A stretch of 64,000 nucleotides of DNA from Lepisosteus oculatus (Eukaryota > Chordata > Actinopteri > Semionotiformes > Lepisosteidae), in assembly GCF_040954835.1 (NCBI RefSeq), contig NC_090696.1, positions 58,992,222 to 59,056,221 on the forward strand, written 5' to 3'. Numbering within the stretch: position 1 is the stretch's first letter; every line of letters starts with the position of its first letter. A model generated the notes under the pieces. That model was not told the origin of the DNA. It worked only from the letters and a program-made list of their open reading frames with translations, and did no database searches. Both the position numbers and the translations under genes were made by a program. Positions 24,338 through 36,600 of the stretch are shown here, one piece after another.

Positions 24338-27300
24338 CTGGCACTAGACAACAACACAGAGAGATTCCAAGGTCACTGCCATTGGCTTCAAGGAATTACA
24401 CTACCTCCCCATCCCTGTCTTTAAAACATCATCCTGTTTAACATCAGGACTGTTTTACAATCTAACCTTAACTCAAATCTGAACATACTTCTACATAAAT
24501 GTTAGACTGTTTATAGATATTGGATCATACATATGAGAGACAATAGAGAAATGGTACGAAACAAGCATTATGTGTCAAACAGCCACCTTGCCTTTGTGGA
24601 TCTGATGATTCTTTGTACAGTACTTATTACAGGGAGGTTCCCTGGATCAAGATCAGACTTTGCCACTGACTTGTTGTGTCACACTCTGAAAAAGTCACTT
24701 CACCTCCATGTGCTCCATTCTTTGAAAGGGAGGTAAATCTGGATTTGTCCTATAACTGTACAGAACACAAAAACTCATGATTCAGTACAGCGGCATCATC
24801 TATACCCTTTTGCCTTATGAAAATGTTGAAAAACCAGATTTCTAATAATGGAAGATCCAGTTTTGAGGCTTATCTTTTTATTTACAGAGGGTATATGCAA
24901 TATCACTGTAGTGCATAATCACACTCATTAGCTATCTCGTTGATACTCAAAGAAACCTGAAAATCTGGTCTCCAAAAGGACTGAGTTCACTGGTTCATCA
25001 CCCAATCATCCTGGTGACTACCAGTCAGGATCACTGAAGTCTAGTTGAAAAAACTAAAAATTAATTGTTGTCAAACACCAGGTCTTTCAATTACTTCTAC
25101 TGTATGCCCACATTATTTATTGTTTATAAACAATTACATTTTTAGGCAGCCAGTTGTACCTAATAGCTGGAATGGACTAAAATCCAGTGCTGAATGATCT
25201 CTCACAAAAACATATACATGTGGTCGAACACTAGACTCCTTTCCCTAAGTATTTTATAACAAATGCCTTGAATGTATACCTGCTTGTCCTGGTGGTTGAA
25301 ACTCCTTAAGATTCCTCTCAGCATGTGGAGTAAAGCGCACGTTGAGACTGGACACAGGTGGCTCTCTGATCCAAGAGGCTATGGTGGTGTAGGAATCTGC
25401 GCCAAACTGTACCTCTTCACTGGACTGAAGCCGTTCATCCTCACAGGGTCTGACAGTAGAGCTGTTTGCCTGCAGGACATTTTCTTCTGTAGCCAAGGTG
25501 GTGAAAATATTTTTGTGACTGACATAGCTTTTAATTTCTGCTAAAACAGAAGGAATGTCTTTCTCCCTGGGAATCTGGCAAGGCCTGTTTGGTTTGGAGT
25601 CACCGAGAGCACCAGTGGAGGTCATCAAAAAAGCCTTTGATTTATCTTCAGAAAACATAACCTTTGAATGTGAGCTGGCATGTTGTCCTTCTTCCTGCAG
25701 GCCTCTGCCATCCTCCAAAGCCAACAGATTCCCAGACAAATCTTCAGTCTTTGTATTTTGCTGTTTTAGAGCATCAGTTTCCTCATCTGAAGATATGCAT
25801 TCTGACATATGCTGTTCAGTGCTGGCTGAGCCTACAGTGTCCAGAGCTCTGGTGTGTGGTGCATCATAGTCTGGTATATAGGGTTTGATGTCCAGTACAG
25901 GGGTACCTTCGATCATATCAATTCCAGATAAATGCACTGTGTCGCCTGTATAGAAAAACAGGTCCTGTTTAAGTCTGCAGCATTTTCTCAATGCATTTTT
26001 TCCTGTGCTAACTTACATTTCTTTTAAGGAACAAGTAAAGGTTTATTTCATGCTAAAAAGAGAGGAAAATAAATACAACATTTTGGCTGTGGAGCCTTCT
26101 TTGGGTGAAGGATTAAAGAAGACCTAAAGAAAGCTCCACAGCCAGGACGTTGTGTTTCTTCTTGTGTTTAGTTGAAGAAACAATGAAGACACAACGATAC
26201 AATAAAGATACAATGAAGAAACACGTAATTTGTTCCTTTGCAAGCTATGCATACTGATACAGCTACCTTCTTGAACTACATTTCTTTTATTTGGCAACAT
26301 AACTTATTATTGACTTAGGGAAAACACAGCAAGGCAACTGATTATATCTGCGTTAAATCTTCTCAACCCAAAACACAAAGAACAAGTGTCCTGATCCTAA
26401 AGGCTAAATTGTTTTGTTTAATGTTGGTGTTTGCTCTATTCAACTGTCATTTAAAACAACAGCCATTAAAGAACACTATCATTTATTCTATATAACAGAT
26501 ATGACTATACTAACTATTAGTGTTTTTATTAACCAAATTTCGGTAACGTTCCATCAGTGATGCAGCTATTAGTGTAATAATATTGAAGATATGTCCTTTA
26601 ATGTTGCAGCTTTATTTTAAACAAAATTCACTCCCGGTTTAATTTTGAGAAAGCACAAGCCTAAAATCCTAGACAATGTTATTTTTTTACAGATTACAAA
26701 AAATAGATGTTGTAATATTTGTAAAGTTATTTTAGTATTAATATTTACCAATTGAAATTAAATAACCTTTTAGAACTGAAACATATGACTGTTTTGACAC
26801 TTTTATACGATACTATTTCAGTAAAAGTTTATGCTCTGGTCCTGGACTACTGCTACATAACAAATTTAGAAAAAGGATTCATTCACCCATAAATTCTCAC
26901 TCCTTGGGGAAAACCTTTGAGCAAACTAATTTAAGCCTCTATGTACCACGTACTCTTCTGAGACATTACCAGCAATCTTCTCCAGCCTTGCGAGAGTCAG
27001 CCCTATAGCATTGGGGCGATGCGGGCTCCGCGTGGAGAAAACCCCAGTCTTTAGGCCATTCAGTCTGGGAGGCTTCACCTTTGCCTTGTAGCTCTGGTGC
27101 CCATTTTTGTGGAAAATAAAAATAATCCTGTATGCAGGAGACATAATAGGATGCTAGCATCGTCCAAAATTCAGCTGTAGTAGAAACACTACCAGAAAAA
27201 TGTAAGACTGAGGGCATTCAAGGCTTTACTAACTGAATACCAGTTCTTGGAATTAAACAGGGCCTGAGGTGTACATCCAAAAGTGCCAATCCTTGAGAAC

Positions 27301-30300
27301 ATATTGTTCTGACATACTGATTTGGTATTGGTTTTGATTTCTGTTGATATTCTAGGAAAAATAATGTTGGTTCAAAACAAAAAGCATCTGATTCATTTCT
27401 TGTTCAGAGCTTTTAGACACAAACATTACTATTACTTACTTGAGAATGTGCATAATTTTTGTTACATTCTGAAGAGCACATCAAAATGGAGGAAACAAAA
27501 AATTAATATGGATCAAAATTTATGCAATACCCGTCTTTCCTTTTTCTTACTTTGTCAACTGGAGGATCTGGAGCCTATCCCGACAAGCAACGACGGGTGC
27601 AAGGCAGGGTACACCCTGGACAGGACAACGGTGCACCGCAGGGTAGACAGACACAAACATGCAAACATGCATTCACATCCGGGCAAGTCTTCCCAGAAGC
27701 CAGTTAATCTACAGTGCCAATTTGTCTTTGGACTGTGGGAAGAAACGGGAGCACCCAGAGGAAACCCACTCAAACACTGGAAGAACATGCAATCTCCACA
27801 CAGACAACACTCGAGGTCTGAAATTGAACCCAGGGCCCCAGCACTGTAAGGAAATGCTGTTAGCTGCTAGCTGTTAGCAAAACACTGCTAACAACTACGT
27901 CATAGTGCCACCCATTAATGCAACAGGGAAACGGAAATTCAGAATTTCAAAAGAATTTCAATATAATAATCCTTTTTAAATTTTAAAATGTCTTTAAATC
28001 TTATTTAAATATATGATGACTGAGAAAAAGGCTATAGTTCAGAATGAAAACATAGAGAGTATCTATTCATACAGCGGGGGCATTTACTGGATCAGTTATA
28101 AGCTGATTAACATGCTCAAGAGTACAACAGCACTATTCAATCCAGGATTTGAAACCCTAGCACTCCAGAGGCCTAACAGATATGTGAGCACCATATATTA
28201 CACTGTGTATAATCATACTGGAGTTTCTTTGCTCAATAACAAAGACCTAGCTATAAAGGTAAAAGTCATCTTGTGCTCAAACTAAAATATTCTCTTAGAT
28301 GAGTGCACATACTTTTTTCAGCTGTATAATACATTTTATTTTTACTGCAGACAGAAAACACGAGGACAGAAAAGGAAAAATAAATGAATGCCTCCCTAAA
28401 AATTAATATAAAATCCTATATTCCTTGCGTTGTGTGAATCAAGTAAATAAAATGTAGCCACTTTTCTTCCTTACCAAACATGGGAATACTGGTCCAAGCC
28501 TACCAGAGAATGCTCTGGATTGTTAAACACCGCCTTCTTGATACGCAAGGTTGCTCTAGATGAGGTGCAGATGGTAGGTTGCCTTGGGGTGCCAGTTTTT
28601 GTAGCAAAGCAAGACTCAATATACCCAATTGGAACAGTCTGAATAATTCCTAGGGGAAAAAAAAAAAGAAACAAATATTTTTTCACTTTCAGTTCCATTT
28701 TTTAACCTCTTCCCATGGAAGGCCACTGTGTTTTTCAGCAGCTTTTCTGCACATTGAAAATACTGCACAGTTCCATCTGATCATCATTGATAGTCAAATC
28801 TTTAAGTCAAATTTTTGTGCTAATACGTTTTTTAGTTGGATTTTTGTTCAGGTATTGCAAACCAATACAACAGAATGAGAGAAGAGCTTCCTCAACATCT
28901 TTTGACTTCCACCTCAACTTTTGACTGAATAGCTATGCATGTACTTTAACTAAGAGCAAATAATAAATAACTTAAAATTTAATGAAGTTACTAAAGGTAT
29001 ATCCAGGAGTAACTTCAGCAATACATTGGTTCCGTTCTCCAGATTGCTATGACCCCTAATAGGAATAATGGCTTTCTGGTGATGATCCCCATTTTTTATT
29101 AATATATCAGTCTATGGAGATCATCCCAGACAAACAGCCAATATGGAATGTGACAGAAGACAGAATGAAAAAATGGGATTATGTTATATTAATGTACATG
29201 TGTATATCAATTAAACAGATTCTTATAATTCAACACTTGTTGTAAATAAAACACAGTGATATTCTACTATTCCAAATTGATGTGTTCTGTAAATTGCTAA
29301 CCATGATATTATTCAATGGGATTTTTACAAAGGGCTCACGGTTGTTCTCATCAGAAAACAACTGTTTCAATTTTCTTCATGAAGGTGAATGGTTCTACTA
29401 TTGAAAATATTACCACTAATGTTTCAGGTTCAAAGTTCTTTAGAACCTTTGTCTCTGCAAACTATTGCATTTAGAATTGAAGGTGGAGAACATAACAACA
29501 TTGGTCTAACCTGTCAAGTCATCATCTCCAAAGGAGTACCATTAAAATAAGTACTAATACTTTAACAAGTTTCAATATGGGGCCCTTTCAGCTTCATGGT
29601 TCTGTACAAGCCAATCTATCTTGGCTAAAGGAAGACCTAAAAGTTATACTCTTTATAGGACAATCAGTTATTCAACAAGAACTGTCTGTGTTCTGTTGGT
29701 CTAAATCCATGGAAGACAGTTATTACACTCCAAGTACACAGACTATTTCTTGGGGAGGATTCTTTGTTAAGAAGAGTTTAAATGCAGAGTGACACATACA
29801 GTACCTTTCTCCAAAGACAGGACTGAAGGCTCTCTGTCTGACTGTGGTACAACCACTCGAGTCCTGTCCTCCTCGATGCTTGTCAGAACTGACTGGAGGG
29901 AGCTCAGGTTTTTCCTGTGTGAGCGAACTGCGCCATCAGTGAGCTGCCTGTAAGTGGAACAAAAATGAGGGCTCTTGCTAAACCAAAGATAGACGCTTTT
30001 CAAATGTCGCTGTCAATGTCCTGTGCATGCAACAAGGGATTAAAGACTCAAAGGGTTCATTTACCCTGTTACAGAAGGGCTATTTTGTGCATGTTAATAT
30101 AAATCAAGAAACACTGTCAATCTGGACAATTATGGAACTTTTTTCTTCAATTAAGAAATTAAGAATCTTTTGAAGAAGGGAAAGTCCAGCCTTTCGGGGA
30201 ATTACATTTTCCTTGAACTGTAAATACAACTTGTGTTAAAGAATAAAGAATGAAAAAATATATATACTAGTCAGACACCCAATATTATCTCCGTTATAGT

Positions 30301-30818
30301 GTATCATAACCTTCTTTCTAGCTTACGTAAATAAATCTTAACTAAAATTCCCTTTCAAAGTTGACCAAAATGATTCTGGCCCCTGGAGCAACGGAACTCT
30401 TAAACAGGATGGAATTGAAGTAGAACGGCCTCTTAACAGCGTTACTCCAGGTTTTCTAGTGTACGTCTGAGAAGCAACTACTGTATTTATTGTACTTTAA
30501 ACTGTGATAATCGCAGTTTCGTTTCTGCATACATGTTTGAAGTAATGTTTCTGCGAGAAAGGGAAATGACTTGCAGAGTGCAGAATTAATGACTATTTAC
30601 CAAAAATGAATCGGGCTACAATTAAAAAAATAGATATGTTTCTGATGTGTTACAAATAAAATTAGAATTCATTACGTCCTTGTGTTGAATGTGAGAAGTG
30701 CACCTCGTGGGAAATATATTTTAATACATTACCTCAGATTTTTTATTTCTTTCCTCATTACCGATATTTGCTGCTGGAGTTTTTGCACATGTTGTCCACA
30801 GTTGCACGACTCAGACAT
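24105..30818 (-). CDS. trmo: tRNA (adenine(37)-N6)-methyltransferase TRMO, six coding exons
   Basis: Joining 30733-30818, 29805-29947, 28475-28649, 26970-27127, 25280-25945 and 24105-24337 gives 1461 nt in one frame, a 486-residue protein, with GT donors and AG acceptors throughout. TRMO is the SAM-dependent beta-barrel methyltransferase that N6-methylates t6A at position 37 of certain tRNAs (established for the TsaA/TrmO family). Residues 1-76 are a Gln- and Lys-rich helical leader. Residues 80-212 are the TsaA domain, with GTPRQP (96-101), HKNGH (141-145), GVFSTRSPHRPNAIGLT (163-179) and GTPVLDIKPY (201-210). Residues 215-385 are a poorly conserved linker. The C-terminal domain (about 385-480) has RFTPHAE, LSADPRSVYRR and ITCWFGEGFAEVLR. 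The human protein is slightly shorter; the extra length is mostly linker. No break or missing key motif is seen. The promoter is not resolved and an upstream noncoding exon is possible. Confidence 0.95.
24600..24760 (+). repeat. CORE-SINE (MIR-like) relic in trmo intron 5
   Basis: The block TTTGCCACTGACTTGTTGTG, then AAAAAGTCACTTCACCTCC and GTGCTCC, follows the conserved CORE region of MIR-type SINEs. Confidence 0.65.
25280..25945 (-). CDS. trmo: trmo coding exon 5 (large linker exon)
   Basis: Acceptor TATACAG, donor GTATAC. Encodes residues 188-409. It starts with the end of the TsaA domain (LSGIDMIEGTPVLDIKPY), runs through an acidic and Ser/Thr-rich linker and ends with WIREPPVSSLNVRFTPHAE, the start of the C-terminal domain. 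Confidence 0.95.
26027..26276 (-). mobile_element. Hairpin (fold-back) SINE-like element, 250 bp
   Basis: Flanked by a perfect 13-bp duplication TACATTTCTTTTA (26014-26026 and 26277-26289). The plus-strand left arm (GGAACAAGTAAAGG, GGCTGTGGAGCC at 26085-26096) is inverted in the right arm (GCTCCACAGCC at about 26132, TTTGTTCC at about 26230). The minus-strand leader GTTCAAGAAGGTAGCTG is shared with copies at 38311 and 56583. It lies in trmo intron 4. Confidence 0.75.
26970..27127 (-). CDS. trmo: trmo coding exon 4 (SAM-binding core)
   Basis: Acceptor GCATACAG, donor GTAATG. Encodes residues 135-187, including HKNGHQSYKAKV and the family signature STRSPHRPNAIGL that lines the cofactor and substrate site. 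Confidence 0.97.
27555..27915 (-). repeat. tRNA-derived SINE in trmo intron 3
   Basis: Long minus-strand copy. On the plus strand: GGAGCCTATCCCGACAAGC, CCTGGACAGGACAACGGTGC, GTCTTTGGACTGTGGGAAG, then the reversed head with CCCAGGGCCCCAGCACTG. A frame of 175 codons running across it on the plus strand is repeat-derived, not a gene. Confidence 0.9.
28060..28200 (-). repeat. CORE-type SINE fragment in trmo intron 3
   Basis: On the plus strand ATACAGCGGGGGCATTTACT, CTCAAGAGTACAACAGC and TCCAGGATTTGAAACCCT match the 'ATTTACTGGAGCAATT... CTCAAGGGTACAACAGC... GGATTTGAACCC' type shared with 58.6 kb. Confidence 0.6.
28475..28649 (-). CDS. trmo: trmo coding exon 3
   Basis: Acceptor CCCCTAG after a long T tract; donor GTAAGG. 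Encodes residues 77-134, the start of the TsaA domain: PIGYIESCFATKTGTPRQP, then FNNPEHSLVGLDQYSHVW. Confidence 0.95.
29805..29947 (-). CDS. trmo: trmo coding exon 2
   Basis: The acceptor CACTTACAG precedes GCAGCTC and the donor is GTACTG. Encodes residues 29-76 (QLTDGAVRSHRKNLSSLQ...SLEK) and one base of Gly77. It continues the helical leader ahead of the TsaA domain. Confidence 0.9.
29948..30732. other. trmo intron 1
   Basis: No repeat or second gene recognised inside this intron. Confidence 0.6.
30733..30818 (-). CDS. trmo: trmo coding exon 1
   Basis: Encodes residues 1-28 (MSESCNCGQHVQ...) and two bases of codon 29, then donor GTAATG. Heptad-like Leu, Ile and Val spacing (VQKLQQQISVMRKEIKNL) suggests a short coiled coil. 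No stop lies just upstream in frame, and an acceptor-like TTGCAG sits about 40 bp upstream, so the exon may start in a 5' UTR. Confidence 0.85.
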
Positions 30819-33614
30819 TCTAGACGTTTTATATTTTTCCTTTTCTTGTGCCTGCAAGTTACTTTACGTATTGTCAAATTGAAACCAATGTATTCCGTTC
30901 ATGCACTGCAAGATATAACATGTTTACCAGAAGAGTGACACTATTTGCTGCTGGCCAACTAAAAACTTACCCTGTGTCGGCGAACGAAAAGACGTCGATT
31001 GCATGAAAATAAGAATTTGGGTCTATGAAAATATCAGAGCAACGTTATTATACGATTGATTAAGATCTCTGTGTGAATCGGGGTATTTATGATTATTGAC
31101 TTGATTTTGCAAATGATTATTTAGCAAATATAATAAAAAACGTATGAATTTAACTGCAGGCGAAGTTCTAAACCAAATTATCTGCAGGACACCGTCGACT
31201 CCAATATTTCAAAATGCACAGCTGTTAGTGCCCTTTCAGAATAAAGCTTGGTAAGGTTAAAGTTGTTTAGCTGAAAGATAGTATTTATCTATTGGTGACC
31301 AACATTGTTAAAGCAGTCCTGTGCAGCTTATTATAATGATGATGATAATAATATTTTTCATCACCCAAAGTGCTTTACATTTATACATACTATGTAGGAG
31401 AGAACCTGCTTCCTCTAACACACAACAAGATATTTCATATTCCATCAAACCCAACACACAGATTTGTTGAAAGTAAGTTCGCGTTTATGTCAGTAGGAGG
31501 AAATTTATTGAGGCCAGACCATGCAAACCACGAGTGGAATTTAGTCAACACCCTGGGGTTAACACCTTTAGTAGACAACATGGCATGAATAAGATAGGAT
31601 CACTTTATTGGCCATATACAATTTCTTGTATTAGGCATTTGTGTTTTCATTTACCCCAATGCTCTCCATGAGACACACAGACAGGGAGAGAAGCTTTGGG
31701 GTCAGAGCGCAGGGTCATCCATTTATACAGCACCCCTGGAGCAGTTGGGGTTAAGGGCCTTGCTCTGGGTGTCAACAGATTCCACTGTCGGCCATTGGAT
31801 ACAAACCGGCAACCATCCAGCCACAGGTGCAGATCCTTAGCCACAGAGAAACTGCTTTCTATTTGTAATGATACACAATATCACTCTCCAGCCATGGCTG
31901 TCATTAATTTTGATTAATTTAATCAATCGGTGTCTCTTTCAATTGGAATCAAAACCAAAGAACCTTAATATTTGGGAACGTATGTTCTCCTTTGACATAT
32001 ACAGTAATGTTGACAAACAATGGTGAGAACACATGAAAAGTGGCCTACAGGTTAGAAAGCTGTTTCATGGTTCGTGTGACCCATCACAAATATTCGTGCA
32101 GTGTGGGTCTTTAAAAGTCAGCAGGAGGACCTACACTTAGTGTCTGAAAAGAAGAGTGTTTAAAAAACATCAAATTAGGCAGTCCTTCTCTGTAACACCC
32201 TCCTTGTGTAGTGCACAGTTCCAGTGGCTTTTATATACAGTACCTCCTGTACTGTAACATACTAAAGGTGTCTATCAAAGCAGTAAGGATATGCTAACTT
32301 CAATTGTCACTGTTGTTCTCTTGCAAATTGTCTGTCTGAACCATGTGAAGATTGATTAAATATACCCAGCATTATACTAATAATGCATCTCAAAAAGCAG
32401 TACATATGACAGAATTGAGGGGGGGAGTTTCAGTTCCTATTAAGAAACTGTACAGCACTTAAATACATGTCTAGATGTCAAAAGTGTTAGAATTAAAGGA
32501 GAACTGAAACCAAAGAAGCAAACATACAGCATATCCCCGGCTTTTAAATTCAAATGAATCCCCTCTTTTCTGATCTCAATTTAAATGGAAAATAATATAT
32601 AAATAAAGGAGGTAGCATTTCTCAAGCTTTCCAAAAATTAAAACAACATCATTTCTTCCAAATGCGCTGAAAACACTTTCCCTGAAACTGCAGGGGAGAT
32701 CTGTGAGATCTAGTGGTCAACTGAATGGCTTTAAATATACTTCTACCAAAGAAAATGGTATCTTGTCAAAGCATATAGAGAATATGGTCCTGTTAAAGCA
32801 AAGAAGGAGTCAAGCCCTCCAAGATAAGTTAGCATTCACTTGTGTGCAGCCACAGCCGCAATGAGAAGTTCAGACTGCCGTGGACTATGTGGAACAGAGC
32901 TTATGTGGTAACAGTTAAGGTTGGTCACTTTGAGATCAGCCTGCTGACACCCCAGGTGGAGATAGTACAATAATAATCAGAGTTTTGTGAGAAACACTAC
33001 ATTTTATTGCAAATTCTTCTCAATAAAACAAGCAGTAACATTTGCTTATAGGTTCACCTTCATTGTTAACAGCAATTCAATTAGAAGCACAGCCCGTGAT
33101 TAAAATGGATGTGTCTGACCTCAAGTGCTACCTGTAAGGTTTTTTCACACTACCAGCTCATATAGGGGTTTCCGGTGTGTAATCCTCTATATAACAATTA
33201 ACAACATATTGTATTTAATTACTAGCTTATCCAGTTATTTTATCTCATTTTAGTGGAAAACTGGGTTTTCCCATAATAAGAAGAAATGTAATCAACGATG
33301 AATTAAACACCAAACAGACCAAACGTTGTGTTATACACAGTATTTTTTTTTCGTGGAAAATCCCCATATACTCCAAAATAAACACATGCCATGGTGCACT
33401 ATAAAAAGGGGGGCATAATTCAATGAGTAAGGTGGATTACATTAGGTATCATATTAACTATTCAAAACATTGTATATTTGTATGTATTGTATGCCTGAAT
33501 TCAAAGAGCAATTGGTAACATCAGTGTCTCATTTCTGCACAGCCTATGAATTTTATCACTGATCTGTATCACAGGAGGTTTTAAGGAAGAGGATCGGAAT
33601 AGAGAGGAGACTCT
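30819..33614. other. trmo-hemgn intergenic spacer
   Basis: About 2.8 kb between the trmo start and the hemgn stop, both on the minus strand. It should hold the trmo promoter and the hemgn 3' UTR. A minus-strand AATAAA at 33003-33008, about 610 bp past the hemgn stop, is a candidate polyadenylation signal. Repeat fragments occupy 31.3-31.85 kb. Confidence 0.5.
31590..31850 (-). repeat. LINE tail plus SINE fragment
   Basis: On the plus strand GGATCACTTTATTGGCC is an L2-like reversed tail. TTTATACAGCACCCCTGGAG, GGGCCTTGCTCTGGG and the end near CCACAGGTGCAGATCC resemble the CORE-type SINE body seen at 28.1 and 58.6 kb. Confidence 0.5.
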
Positions 33615-33691
33615 TCAGAAGTACACTGTGGAGAAGTACTCATGTTCCAACGTGTGAAAGCTTGTCATAGGTGCTGCTTCTCCTCCGGAGT
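33615..33691 (-). CDS. hemgn: hemgn coding exon 4 (conserved C-terminus)
   Basis: The acceptor TTTCACAG follows a pyrimidine tract. Encodes residues 174-198, ending EHEYFSTVYF and TGA. Phase and the aromatic ending fit hemogen. Confidence 0.85.
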
Positions 33692-36600
33692 CTGTGAAAG
33701 AAAGTGAATATTAATAATTAATTGTTATTACACTGGCAGTCTTGTGCAAGCAATTTACAAAGATTTAAATGGTATTTTTTAGTCAGCATTTATTCAACTG
33801 CATGTGCTAGAGCAATTTGTGTGAAGTACCTGTCTCAGGAAGACAACTGGATCCCATTCTGGGAATTGAACCAAGTCCTAATCACTACTCAACATTCAGG
33901 TTATTTAACTCCATTAAAAATAATATTGGAAACAAAAAGATTTTGGGACATTGTTCTCCCTTGTCTAAGCTGTCATTACCCTGTTTTTCAGCAAGAAATC
34001 AACTCTTTTGTGAAATAGGCTTTATAATTGAATGCAACAAAGCAACAGTGTATACTTTTATTTTACACATTTTATTGATGTTTTTATTTATTTATACCCC
34101 TCAATTGAATGAACTGCATTCGTAAGAACATGAGAAAAGTTACCAAACCAAGCCAGTTTGGTAGTAGCTAATTGATCTCATCTCATCCCATCATTTCCTG
34201 AAAGAAGCCGAAAGCCAACTTGTTCCAGTCATAAACCATACAGTTTTTGGTCACTCTTAGTCAACATTCATTCAAATGTGTGTGCTAGAGCAATCTGTGT
34301 GAAGTACCTCTCTCAGGGAGAAACTGGGTCCCTTTCTGGGAACTGAACCTTCAATCCTTTATTTAGGAGTCCAACTCAAGATTGAGATTATATTTATATA
34401 GCAGGAGATTATGCCGTGTTAAAATTTACACTGCCTGATATGCCATAGCATAGTTTCATGCAGTGACTATGGTTTATCATACTTTTGTTATGATTTTCTG
34501 TTTATAACAAGCTATCACTAGCTTGAAAGCTGGACAAAGCTATTGCAAAGTTTTACTTTTCCACACCACTATGCAACATAGAAACATGGCTGTGGGGCAT
34601 GAACAATCTTGCATTTAAGCAAGCATCGTCTCATGTTGAAGTTTTCAAAAATCCATCCCAACAGGATGCCAGGCCATTGCAGGGCACACACAGACACAAA
34701 CAAGCACACACACACTACAGGGCCAGTTTTCCCAGAACTACCCAGTGCTGCGAGGTGACAATGCTAAGCCCGTGCCTCCTGTGTTTAAAAATCAATCCTT
34801 TAAAAAAATGAACCAAGAATAACAATTCAGAAATGAAAACATTGATGCGCAGTCTGCTTCACCTCAGAGGCTAAATAATACAGCATTGTAATTAGTTACT
34901 CATCAGTGTGTAATCTGAGTGTCTTTCTACCTGAAACAGTGGACAGGTCCTCCGCAGCTTTTGGCACGTCCTCTTTCTCGTCTGGCCCCAAGTCTTCGAT
35001 CACCACTACTTCCTCCAGCTGGCTGCTCGGGAGCTCTGTCAATGTGCTGTCTGTCTGAGAGGGACCAGGGAGCATCTCCTCCTGTCCTTGGACCTGGTCT
35101 TGCCCGATCTGGACCTTGGCAGGCTGGTCTTGGACAGGAACACTGCTGGGGACTTCCTCTCCAGCTGTTCCCTCCCCTGTCAAAGGCGCTTCTTCGATGG
35201 GTTGGGTGTCCGGGTCGGCCTCCTTTCTCCTTGGTCGTCCTTTCCGGCTGGAAGTGCTCTTCTCCTCCTTCCTCTCCCTCTTCTTCCTACTCTTCTCTCT
35301 GCAGTCGGCGCGAAAGGGATCAGGAAGCAGGTCAGCGTGAACCTTAAGACTTTCATTGCTTAACGGCTAGGTTGTCAGAGCCAGATGAGTAAAAGAAATT
35401 GTACTTCTTGTTGGCTGAACGCTTAACGCTTGTAAAGGTTGTAAGATGTTCAATTTAGCAAGGGCAAATGTAGATATTAAAATAATAAATCAATCAAATT
35501 TTTAAAAAGCTGGCAGAAGAAAGTTTAACATTTTGATTGTTAAATGTGCTGTGTTTCTTCTCTTCCATACCCCTGACCCCTTCAATTTTAAATTGGTCTT
35601 TCCAGTTACACATTACCATCACATTATTGTCACTTTCAATCAGCACTTATCCAATTCACGGTCAAGAAAGCCTGGAGCCCTTCCCAGGAAGAATTGTGTG
35701 CAAGGCAGGATACAACTTGGGTGGGATTCCAGTCCTTCACAGGGCACACACAACTCATATTGGGGTCACTTTTCCCTGAAGCCAAATAACCCATCGGTAT
35801 GTCTCTGCAATTTTGAAGGAAACTGGAGCGTTCAGAGGAAACCCACCCAGAAACAGGGAAAACATGCAAGCTCCACGCAGATAGCACCCCAGATATTGAA
35901 CCCAGGGCCCCTACAAAGCATCAGTGCTAATCACTGCACCACCATGTTGCCCCCAATACATTAGCAATACAATGGTCAGTGGTCATCTAGTTATTCCACT
36001 GAATTTCGAGACAGTTTGACCTGAGGAAGGCGATCAGTACATGACATTAAGCATCTGAGTTTAAAAAGTAAAAAAGAAGTCAGTCTTTTTGGGTTTGATC
36101 ATCCTTCTTTACACCAAAGGTTATTGGGATCTGGAGGAAGAAACCATATTGTTGAGAAGCCAATACAGATTCCTTTTAAAATTGCTGGGTGAGATCCTCT
36201 GATCATCAAATATTAGCAACCAAACAAGCAATAAGAGCCAGAGGCCCTACTCTCATTTGCTCTCATATTGACAAAATGAGTCAAATTTTGTTAGGAGCAG
36301 AAAATAGTGTTTACTTAGCCTCTCTTGATTTGATTATTTTTAAGTAGTGCTTGGAGGTGTATTTTGCAGTCAAATCTTTGTTTTTGAGAAAAAGAACTAG
36401 TTGTTTTGGAAGCTAAACCTTGATGTGGCTGATTTAACGTTTTTTTTTATTTCAAGGCACATTGAATAAGCAAACATTATCATATTTGTAATATCTATAG
36501 AATTAATTATGTCTCATCATTATTGAAAAGTTAGAGGAAAGTGGAACTACAAAAAGTAGTCTACAATTTGAAGAAATAACACCTTTTAGGAGATGAAAAA

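Noticed and set aside
27322-27849. 175-codon plus-strand frame in trmo intron 3
   Set aside because: It runs across an antisense tRNA-derived SINE and has no domain; repeat-derived.
34919-35347. 142-codon plus-strand frame
   Set aside because: Antisense shadow of hemgn exon 3, whose GC-rich codons keep the opposite strand open.
35533-35964. 143-codon plus-strand frame
   Set aside because: Covers the antisense SINE at 35635; other copies of the same SINE give similar chance frames.
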